Shown here: positions 1 to 5,415 of the stretch, piece by piece
How positions within the stretch are numbered: position 1 is the stretch's first letter
Layout: every line of letters starts with the position of its first letter
DNA from: Moraxellaceae bacterium
GTDB taxonomy: Bacteria > Pseudomonadota > Gammaproteobacteria > Pseudomonadales > Moraxellaceae
Assembly (NCBI GenBank): GCA_021156385.1
Contig: JAJNDL010000119.1
Coordinates: 1-5,415, forward strand
Reading direction: 5' to 3'
Length of the DNA stretch: 5,415 nt
Translations under genes and position numbers: made by a program
The notes under the pieces: generated by a model
Seen by the model: only the letters and a program-made list of their open reading frames with translations
Databases searched by the model: none
What the model was told of the DNA's origin: nothing

Positions 1-1103
1 AGCTGCTTGAGGTCATAGTCGATCTCGCCATCGTAGAAATCCGCCACCTCGACCAGCATCTGGTCCAGGGTGCCGGACTCCTCGCCCACCATCAGCATCT
101 GCAATACCAACGGCGAAAAAAGGCCGGTGGCCGTGGCCGCACGGCTGATGTTGTCGCCGCGCTCGATGGCGACGGCCATTTCCCGCACCGCCTGCCCGAC
201 GAATTCGTTGTCCAGCGCGCGCGACGTGACGTTCAGCGTCTGGATGACGGGAATGCCGGAACGCAACATCATGGCCATGCAGCGGGCGAAGCGGCTCAAC
301 ACCATGCGCCGGTAGATATCGCCGACGAGGGGCAGCCCGAGTCGCCAGCGGTCGCGCCGGTAGATACCCGCCTCCGTGCGCACGTATTGGCGCCAGAGAA
401 AAAAGGCGATCGCCAGCAGGCAGGCCAGCAGCACGCCGTAATGAACCAGGAAATCGGAAGTGCCGATGAGCATTCGGGTAGGCAGCGGCAACTCCGCCTT
501 GAACCGGGAGAAGAGCCGGGCGAAGCTGGGAATCACCATGTAGTTCATGAGCAGGATCGCGCCGGTGATCACGATCAGCACGATGCCGGGATAGCGGGTC
601 GCCTGCTTCATGCGCTTGCCCGTTTCCCGCTCGCTCTCCAGATGACGGCCCAGCTCGAAAAATGCCTCGTCCAGCCGTCCGGTGTTTTCTCCCACATTGA
701 TCATGTTGACGAAGAGCGGCGTAAACGTTTGCGGGAATTGCGCCAGGGCGGAGGAAAGTTCCTTGCCCGACTCCAGGCTGTCGGCGCAGCCCGCCAGGTT
801 CTCGGCCAGTTTCTCGGAACGGCTGCTGACGGAGAGAATGCGTATCGCCTGCACCACCGGGATGCCGGCCTTGATCATGCTGCCCATCTGCCGGCAGAAC
901 ATGAGCAGCTCTTCCGTCGCCACGGCACGCTGGTAGAAGTCGTTAAGCCTTTTTCCCGGAGCGCCGGCGGCCGCGCCGATGGTGATCGGCATGATGCGCT
1001 GCGCCGCCAGCAGCGTCAGCACCGCATCCACGCTGCCCGCTTCCAGGCGGCCTTCCACGCGTTTGCCGCGCACGTCGCGGCCACTGTATCGATAGAGGCT
1101 CAT
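1..1103 (-). CDS. mshG: MshG, GspF/PilC-family pilus platform protein (3' end cut by window)
   Basis: Polytopic inner-membrane platform protein of a type IV (MSHA-type) pilus. The family couples the extension ATPase to pilin extraction and insertion into the growing fibre. I translated it directly: an ATG at 1103 opens 367 codons without a stop, starting MSLYRYSGRD. Two T2SSF-type repeats are visible, about residues 66-190 and 268-367. Their matching signatures are MINVGENTGRLDE (134-146) and MLMVGEESGTLDQ (336-348). Hydrophobic membrane segments lie at about 172-192 and 218-237. Family members run to about 400 residues, so roughly 40 residues, including the last membrane helix, lie beyond the window. 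The start is 2 bp after the mshE stop, with only a weak GGA six bases upstream, so translation is probably coupled to mshE. The GspF family is certain; the MSHA assignment comes from the neighbours. Confidence 0.9.
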   Translation of the reverse strand, partial: MSLYRYSGRDVRGKRVEGRLEAGSVDAVLTLLAAQRIMPITIGAAAGAPGKRLNDFYQRAVATEELLMFCRQMGSMIKAGIPVVQAIRILSVSSRSEKLAENLAGCADSLESGKELSSALAQFPQTFTPLFVNMINVGENTGRLDEAFFELGRHLESERETGKRMKQATRYPGIVLIVITGAILLMNYMVIPSFARLFSRFKAELPLPTRMLIGTSDFLVHYGVLLACLLAIAFFLWRQYVRTEAGIYRRDRWRLGLPLVGDIYRRMVLSRFARCMAMMLRSGIPVIQTLNVTSRALDNEFVGQAVREMAVAIERGDNISRAATATGLFSPLVLQMLMVGEESGTLDQMLVEVADFYDGEIDYDLKQ

Positions 1104-1105
1104 GA

Positions 1106-2806
1106 TCAGTCCGCGTCGATCAGACGCATCACCTCGGCAAGGCTGGTCTGGCCGGCAACGAGCAGATCGATGGCGCTGACCAGCAACGGCACGTAACCGG
1201 GACTCTTCCGGGCCGCGCTGACGAAGGCCTGCTGATCGTTGCGACGCAGGGCCTCGCTCATGGCTTCGTTGAATTCCAGCCACTCGTGCACGCCGATGCG
1301 CCCGTAATACCCCGTCTGGTTGCAATGACTGCAGCCCTGGCCGCGGTAGAGCGTCCTGCCGTCCAGGTCGACCCCGGTGAGGCGCTGCAGCAGCGCGGTG
1401 TCCTGCGCCTCCGGCGTGTCGGGCAACCTGCATTCGTCGCAGAGCTGGCGCAGCAGGCGCTGCGACAGGATGGCGCGCAAGGCGCTTGCCGCCAGATAAG
1501 GCTCTATGCCCATGTCGATGAAGCGGATGCTGGAGGAGATGGCATCGTTGGTGTGCAGGGTGGAAAACACCAGGTGGCCGGTGATGGCGCCGCGCAGCCC
1601 GATTTCCGCCGTCTCCCGGTCGCGGATCTCGCCGATCAGCAGCACGTCCGGATCCTGGCGCAGCGCGGTGCGCAGCACGCGTCCGAAACTCAGGTCTATC
1701 TTGGTGTTGACCTGCACCTGGGTGATGCGCGGCAGGCGGTATTCGATGGGGTCCTCCACGGTGATGATCTTCACCGAAGGCTGGTTGATCTCGGCCAGCG
1801 CCGCATACAGCGTGGTGGTCTTGCCGGACCCCGTCGGCCCGGTGACCAGGATCATGCCGTGCGGCCGCTGGATGAAGGTGCGCAGGCGGGACAGGATGTG
1901 GCGCGGCAGGCCGACACTGTCCAGGGACTGGAGGCTGCGCGAATGATCGAGCAGGCGCAGCACGACCGATTCGCCGTAGGGCACCGGCAGCGTGGAGAGA
2001 CGTACATCTATGGTCTTGCCCAGCACCTTGATGCTGAAGCGGCCGTCCTGGGGCAGGCGTTTCTCGGAAATATCCAGTTGCGACATGATCTTGAGCTTGA
2101 GCACCAGCGCCGCGGCGATGCGCTTCTCGTTCACCACCTGCTCCTGCAGCGCGCCGTCGATGCGGCGGCGAATGCGCAGCACGGTCTCGTCCGGCTCGAT
2201 GTGGATGTCGGAGGCCTTGCTGCGTATTGCCTCCTCGAAGATCGACTGCAGCAGGCGCGCGACCGGCGCCTCGCTGTCGGCAGCCGAAGCCGCCAGCTTG
2301 GCGGCATCGTAGGCGCTCTCCGTGAGCTCGACCTCCAGCTCGCTGGCGATGCTGGCAATCTCGTGCTGGCGGCTGTATTGCACGTCGATGGTGCTCAGCA
2401 GGTCACTCTCGCTGACCACCGCCGTGTTGATGACGGCGCCCAGCCGGCGCTGCAGCTCGTCGATGGCGTGGATATCCAGCGGGTCCGACATCCCCACCAG
2501 ATAGGCCCCGTCGCGCTGATCGAGAATGATGGCGCGGTAGCGGCGCGCGATAGCCTCGGGCAGCCGATGCACCAGCTCCTGCCGCAGGGGGTAGTTGCGG
2601 ATATTGACGAGCGGAATGCGCAGCTGCTTGGACAGCAGCTCCAGGAGAGCCTTCTCGCTGATGAGCTTGAGATCGATCAGCGTGCGCCCAAGTTTCTTGC
2701 GGGTCAGCCGCTGCTCGCCCAGCGCCTGGTTCAGCTGCTCCTCGCTGATGAGGCCGCCCTCGAGCAGCAGATCGCCGATGCGGACTCTTTGCCGGATATC
2801 GTCCAT
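1106..2806 (-). CDS. mshE: MshE, pilus extension ATPase with c-di-GMP-binding MshEN domain
   Basis: Cytoplasmic GspE/PilB-type hexameric secretion ATPase powering MSHA-type pilus extension; 566 residues, normal for the family. The N-terminal MshEN domain (about 1-145) holds two 24-residue c-di-GMP motifs at 9-32 and 38-61. The ATPase core has Walker A GPTGSGKT (323-330), an Asp box around VEDPIEY (350-356), Walker B LLIGEIRD (389-396) and a His box ending STLHTN (415-420). A tetracysteine zinc site (C456, C459, C492, C495) follows, as in GspE/PilB. All motifs look intact. The frame stays open upstream to a TTG at 2932, but that would add 42 low-complexity Arg/Ala/Pro residues overlapping the end of mshL. 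I prefer the ATG at 2806: it has a GAGG site at 5-base spacing and puts the MshEN motif at the usual distance from the N-terminus. It begins 7 bp after mshL and ends 2 bp before mshG. Confidence 0.93.
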   Translation of the reverse strand: MDDIRQRVRIGDLLLEGGLISEEQLNQALGEQRLTRKKLGRTLIDLKLISEKALLELLSKQLRIPLVNIRNYPLRQELVHRLPEAIARRYRAIILDQRDGAYLVGMSDPLDIHAIDELQRRLGAVINTAVVSESDLLSTIDVQYSRQHEIASIASELEVELTESAYDAAKLAASAADSEAPVARLLQSIFEEAIRSKASDIHIEPDETVLRIRRRIDGALQEQVVNEKRIAAALVLKLKIMSQLDISEKRLPQDGRFSIKVLGKTIDVRLSTLPVPYGESVVLRLLDHSRSLQSLDSVGLPRHILSRLRTFIQRPHGMILVTGPTGSGKTTTLYAALAEINQPSVKIITVEDPIEYRLPRITQVQVNTKIDLSFGRVLRTALRQDPDVLLIGEIRDRETAEIGLRGAITGHLVFSTLHTNDAISSSIRFIDMGIEPYLAASALRAILSQRLLRQLCDECRLPDTPEAQDTALLQRLTGVDLDGRTLYRGQGCSHCNQTGYYGRIGVHEWLEFNEAMSEALRRNDQQAFVSAARKSPGYVPLLVSAIDLLVAGQTSLAEVMRLIDAD

Positions 2807-2811
2807 GCGCG

Positions 2812-2815
2812 CCTC
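2812..2815 (-). promoter_or_regulatory. Ribosome binding site of mshE, overlapping the mshL stop
   Basis: Read on the minus strand, the junction is TGAGGCGCGCATG. The mshL stop TGA runs into a GAGG Shine-Dalgarno core, followed by 5 bases and the mshE ATG at 2806. This supports that ATG over the upstream TTG at 2932. It also suggests that ribosomes ending mshL re-initiate at mshE. Confidence 0.65.
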
Positions 2816-4412
2816 AGGGCCTGCCCGCCGGAGCCGGAGCCGACGCGGCCGTGCCGGTGCCGCTGTCGGCGAAATCCGCAGGCGTGAGGCCGTAGCGCGA
2901 CCCGTGCAGGCCGATGAACTGTTCGGTAGCAAGGCTTTCGGTGAGCATGGGCCGGAGCAGGATCACCAGCTCGGTCTTGCGGGCCGCGGAACGCTTCTGC
3001 TGGAACAGGTGCTTGATGACGGGAATGCGGCCCAGCAGCGGGGTCGTGGCCAGGGTCTGCTGCTGTGCGGACTGCATGAGGCCGCCGATCACCACGACCT
3101 TGCCGGGCTCGGCCTGCACCATGGTGTCGGACTCGCGGATATTGCTGAAGGCCAGCGGCAGCTGCAGCTGGGCGAAGCCCAGGTCGATGCGCTTGTTCTG
3201 GTCCCGCACTTCGGAAACGCTGGGATGCACATGCAGGATGATGCGGCCCTCCTGGCTGATCTGCGGCGTGATGTCCAGGGCCACACCGGAGAAGAAAGGC
3301 GTCAGCGTCACCTCCGGCGTCGTTACCGGCGCCGCCGTGCCCGAGGTCGTGGTGGTGGTCGACACGTGGGTGACGAAGAACTCGTCGCTGCCGACCTTGA
3401 TGACGGCTTTCTGGTTGTTCATGGCCGTGACGCGCGGGCTGGACAGGACCTGGACGTTGCCCTGCGTCTTCAGCAGCTCCAGCACACCGGTGAAGTCGTT
3501 CAGGCTGAAGGCCGCGCCGAAGACGCCGCCGATCTGGTCGGGATTGCTCAGGGGCACGCTACCCACTCGGGTGACGAGCGTCTTGTTGGCGGCCAGTTCG
3601 CCGATGGCGCTCCAGTTGATGCCCTGCTGATAGCCGTCGTTCAGCTCCACCACCAGGATCTTGGCCTCTATCGTGACCTGGCGTGTAAGGTTGGCCTCGG
3701 TCTGACTCAGGAATTCGGCCACAGCACGCATGAGTTCGGGCGACGCCGTGTTGACCACGACCGTGCCTGCCTGCGGGTTGACGATGGCGAAGCCGCTCTT
3801 GCCCACGATCTGGCTGAGCGTGCCTTGCAGATCCTTCCAGAAATCCATCGCGGAGGAGGTGGTGATCTGGGTCGACGTGGTATCGGCCGCACCATGGCCG
3901 CCAGAGCTGGCGCTGCTGCCGGCGCCGCTGCCCGTCCCCTGGCTGCCCGCCCCGGAAACACCGCGCGTTCTTTCCACCGAGCGCCCGGACACCAAGGTTT
4001 CCGAGCGTCCGCTGCGCAGTGCATTCAGGTAATTGAGCTGGAAAATGCGCACGCTCTGCGAGTTCGAACTGATCCGGTAGCCGTAGGGCGTTTCCACGTA
4101 GCCGTAGCCGTAGTTGTCGCTGACCGCCTTCAGTGCTTCTTCGAGATTCACGTTGTTGAGGCGCAGAGTGATGCTGCCGCCGAGATCGGGACTGATCAGT
4201 ATGTTCTTCTTGCTGCCGTCCATCAGGGTCATGAAGAAATCTCGCGCCGGCATTCTGTCGACCACGACATCGAAGCGGCGATCTTCGCCAGCCGGGTGCT
4301 TGCCGGCAGAAGCAGCGTCGCCCGCGCCGGCAGTCTGTCCCGCCAGCAGCAGCACCAGCAGGACGATGCCTGTCCGGGCCGGCCACCAGCGGCATTCATT
4401 CTTGTTTTTCAT
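2814..4412 (-). CDS. mshL: MshL, outer-membrane secretin of the MSHA-type pilus
   Basis: Outer-membrane secretin forming the gated ring through which the pilus leaves the cell; 532 residues from the ATG at 4412. An N-terminal signal sequence has a hydrophobic core at about 14-30 and no lipobox cysteine. An STN-type periplasmic domain follows at about 47-117 (NILISPDLGG, then NVNLEEALKAV). A Ser/Gly/Thr linker occupies about 148-188. The C-terminal secretin domain (about 243-489) includes the pre-gate stretch VQVLSSPRVTAMNNQKA, PEVTLTPFFSGVALDITPQI, PGKVVVIGGLM and TTPLLGRIPVIKHLF. The tail after about residue 490 is variable and Ala/Pro-rich at its end. A TTG at 4445 would add 11 basic residues; I chose the ATG at 4412, which has GAGA six bases upstream and gives a normal signal-peptide n-region. 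It overlaps the 3' end of mshK by 17 bp. The secretin family is certain; MshL rather than another pilus secretin rests on the STN-secretin layout and neighbours. Confidence 0.92.
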   Translation of the reverse strand: MKNKNECRWWPARTGIVLLVLLLAGQTAGAGDAASAGKHPAGEDRRFDVVVDRMPARDFFMTLMDGSKKNILISPDLGGSITLRLNNVNLEEALKAVSDNYGYGYVETPYGYRISSNSQSVRIFQLNYLNALRSGRSETLVSGRSVERTRGVSGAGSQGTGSGAGSSASSGGHGAADTTSTQITTSSAMDFWKDLQGTLSQIVGKSGFAIVNPQAGTVVVNTASPELMRAVAEFLSQTEANLTRQVTIEAKILVVELNDGYQQGINWSAIGELAANKTLVTRVGSVPLSNPDQIGGVFGAAFSLNDFTGVLELLKTQGNVQVLSSPRVTAMNNQKAVIKVGSDEFFVTHVSTTTTTSGTAAPVTTPEVTLTPFFSGVALDITPQISQEGRIILHVHPSVSEVRDQNKRIDLGFAQLQLPLAFSNIRESDTMVQAEPGKVVVIGGLMQSAQQQTLATTPLLGRIPVIKHLFQQKRSAARKTELVILLRPMLTESLATEQFIGLHGSRYGLTPADFADSGTGTAASAPAPAGRP

Positions 4413-4821
4413 AATCGATCTCAGGCGCCGTTGCTTCCGGAGCAAACATCTTCAGGGTTATTTCTTTTCCTTTGTGCACTATCACCACGGCATCGGGCAG
4501 TATGCGGCGCACGGTCACGCCATGACCGCTCTGTCCCTCCCCCAGCAAGTCGTCGCCAATCATGGCGACACGCCGTCCCGTCGAGTAACGGATGTAGCGC
4601 AGCGTGGGCAGCGGCGCTGCTTCAGCGTTGCCGGCACCCGGCACCGCGGCCGCCGTGGCAACAGTTCGTGCCGGCGGGCGTGTCGGGTCCAGCGCCGCCA
4701 GCGCGCTCCGCGCGGGCAACATGAGCAGAAGAACGACGCCGCAGCAAAGCCGGAGCGGTGCAGCAGCGCTCCTGCGTCTTGCAGCGTTTCCTGCCGAACA
4801 GGGAATGCGGTATTCAGGCAC
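4396..4821 (-). CDS. mshK: MshK, small exported pilus-assembly protein (PilP/GspC-like)
   Basis: Small exported protein of 141 residues, probably periplasmic, expected to connect the inner-membrane MshJ complex with the secretin MshL, by analogy with PilP and GspC. The N-terminus is a long basic n-region (Arg-rich at 15-17) followed by a hydrophobic core at about 25-36 and an Ala-X-Ala-type cleavage site near SALA, residues 39-42. The mature part opens with LDPTRPP (44-50), a motif common in MshK-like and related pilus proteins. After an Ala-rich linker there is a small beta-rich domain (about 72-126) with a homology-region-like pattern: RRVAMIGDDLLGEG, GVTVRRILPDAVVIV, KGKEITLKMF. The start is GTG at 4821; no other ATG, GTG or TTG precedes the hydrophobic core in frame. 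It overlaps mshJ by 8 bp and mshL by 17 bp. The gene is poorly conserved in sequence, so the name rests partly on its position between mshJ and mshL. Confidence 0.82.
   Translation of the reverse strand: MPEYRIPCSAGNAARRRSAAAPLRLCCGVVLLLMLPARSALAALDPTRPPARTVATAAAVPGAGNAEAAPLPTLRYIRYSTGRRVAMIGDDLLGEGQSGHGVTVRRILPDAVVIVHKGKEITLKMFAPEATAPEIDYEKQE
4419..4422 (-). promoter_or_regulatory. Weak ribosome binding site of mshL inside mshK
   Basis: A GAGA element lies six bases before the ATG at 4412, within the last codons of mshK (minus-strand reading TGAGATCGATTATG). It is a moderate Shine-Dalgarno match. With the 17-bp gene overlap, it favours the ATG at 4412 over the TTG at 4445 as the mshL start. 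Confidence 0.45.
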
Positions 4822-5415
4822 GGATAAAAGCCTCTTCCAGGCTGAGCGTGAAAAGCTCCACCTGCACGGTATTGTTCGGCCAGCTCTTCACCTGATAATC
4901 CAGCTTCTGCCAGTACAGGCCGGCCTGTTGCTCGATCGCCTTCAGATAACTGACAACGTGGAAATAATCGCCGCGCAGCGTGACTTCCAGGGTATGTCGA
5001 TAGAGCTTGCCGGAGCCCACGGCACCGACCAGCTCGGCGGGGCGGCTGTTGAGCGCCAGCACCCTGACGCCGTAGCGGTCGGCCAGGATCGTGCTCAGCA
5101 CGTCCTGCATGAGATCGGGACTGAGGAAGCCGGCAAGCTGGCCAGCAATATCGCTCTGCAGCTGCTCCCTGGCCTGGGCAGGGTCGGCTGCCGCTATGGT
5201 TTCTTCGCGCTGCAACTGCAACAACGCTGCCTGTATATTGGCTGCCTGCTGCTTGAGCTCGGCCACCTGCGCCTGTTGCTGGCGACGCTGCTTGCCGGCC
5301 TGCGCCAGACCATCGAACAGCAGAAAGCCAAACAGCAGCAGCGGCACCAGGAAGATCAGTCCGCGCTCGCGCAGGCCAAGCGCCATGAAGCGGCACCGCA
5401 TGGCTTCGAACAGGT
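4814..5415 (-). CDS. mshJ: MshJ, PilO/GspM-like inner-membrane assembly protein (5' end probably cut)
   Basis: Bitopic inner-membrane protein of the PilO/GspM type, expected to pair with an upstream PilN-like MshI and to bind MshK, forming the alignment scaffold under the secretin. Counting from the ATG at 5401 (195 residues), there is a short cytoplasmic tail with RERG, one membrane helix at about 14-31, a Gln-rich coiled coil at about 38-68 and a PilO-like ferredoxin-fold domain at about 90-190. That domain shows YRHTLEVTLRGDYFHVVSYLKAIEQ and ends VQVELFTLSLEEAFIRA in pieces typical of the family. The frame remains open past 5401 to the window edge (adding LFEA). The ATG at 5401 has no good Shine-Dalgarno site, and no upstream gene ends in the remaining 14 bases, unlike every other junction here. 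I therefore think translation starts upstream of the window; 5401 is the first in-window alternative. The stop overlaps the mshK start by 8 bp. Confidence 0.83.
   Translation of the reverse strand, partial: LFEAMRCRFMALGLRERGLIFLVPLLLFGFLLFDGLAQAGKQRRQQQAQVAELKQQAANIQAALLQLQREETIAAADPAQAREQLQSDIAGQLAGFLSPDLMQDVLSTILADRYGVRVLALNSRPAELVGAVGSGKLYRHTLEVTLRGDYFHVVSYLKAIEQQAGLYWQKLDYQVKSWPNNTVQVELFTLSLEEAFIRA
4831..4835 (-). promoter_or_regulatory. Ribosome binding site supporting the GTG start of mshK
   Basis: A purine-rich GGAAGAGG lies within the last codons of mshJ. Its AGAGG core ends nine bases before the GTG at 4821. This is a good Shine-Dalgarno match at slightly long spacing, and it supports the GTG as the real mshK start. 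Confidence 0.55.

Noticed and set aside
387..1196. A 269-codon plus-strand open frame opposite mshG.
   Set aside because: The minus-strand frame from 1103 to 1 encodes a clear GspF-family protein; the plus frame is His/Arg/Gln-rich and featureless.
2807..2813. A possible promoter or terminator between mshL and mshE.
   Set aside because: Only 7 bp separate the genes, and they are part of the ribosome binding region; there is no room for a hairpin terminator or a -35/-10 pair outside coding sequence.
1286..2887. A 533-codon open frame on the plus strand opposite mshE.
   Set aside because: The product is a Gln/Ala/Asp/Arg-rich string with no motif, lying exactly opposite conserved ATPase motifs. 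The length is explained by third-position GC bias on the minus strand.
2807..2932. A 42-residue N-terminal extension of MshE from a TTG start.
   Set aside because: The extension is low-complexity, overlaps the mshL coding end and is replaced by a well-placed ATG with a GAGG site at 2806.
2595..4724. A 709-codon open frame on the plus strand, antisense to mshE, mshL and mshK.
   Set aside because: It is the antisense shadow of GC-rich coding sequence. It is rich in Arg, Gly, Ala, His and Gln, has no recognisable domain, and crosses three well-supported genes on the other strand.
4560..5396. A 278-codon minus-strand open frame overlapping mshJ and mshK.
   Set aside because: It is an alternative frame of the same strand without motifs, while mshJ and mshK show a membrane helix, a signal peptide and family motifs. 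Its start would be a GTG with no support.

Overview
The window is a tightly packed, single-strand block of pilus-assembly genes, all on the minus strand (transcribed from high to low coordinates). It reads mshJ - mshK - mshL - mshE - mshG, the core assembly machinery of an MSHA-type (mannose-sensitive haemagglutinin-like) type IV pilus. The DNA is GC-rich with strong G/C third-position bias. A complete MSHA-type cluster with an MshEN-domain ATPase and a secretin points to a Gram-negative proteobacterium, most likely a beta- or gammaproteobacterium; I cannot name the genus from the sequence.

Layout from the upstream (right) end: 5415-4814 is mshJ, a PilO/GspM-like inner-membrane protein whose true start is probably just outside the window. 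4821-4396 is mshK, a small exported PilP/GspC-like protein with a GTG start. 4412-2814 is mshL, the outer-membrane secretin. 2806-1106 is mshE, the extension ATPase with an N-terminal MshEN domain. 1103-1 is mshG, the GspF/PilC-like platform protein, cut by the window edge after 367 codons. Junctions are an 8-bp overlap (J/K), a 17-bp overlap (K/L), a 7-bp gap (L/E) and a 2-bp gap (E/G). No space is left for internal promoters or terminators, so this is one polycistronic, probably translationally coupled unit. Its promoter and terminator lie outside the window.

How the parts work together: MshJ and MshK are expected to form the alignment link between the inner-membrane motor and the secretin MshL, through which the pilus exits. 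MshE supplies ATP-driven force to MshG, which extracts and inserts pilins. MshE carries a complete-looking tandem cyclic-di-GMP binding signature, so pilus extension is probably controlled directly by this second messenger.

This is a recognisable system rather than a new one. The points worth a second look are the direct mshL-mshE junction (mshM and mshN, which lie between them in Vibrio, are absent here), the well-preserved c-di-GMP motif, and a secretin signal peptide that reads LAGQ where a lipoprotein would have LAGC. No RNA gene, mobile element, CRISPR array or long DNA repeat was seen, and no stretch over 300 bases lacks a gene.
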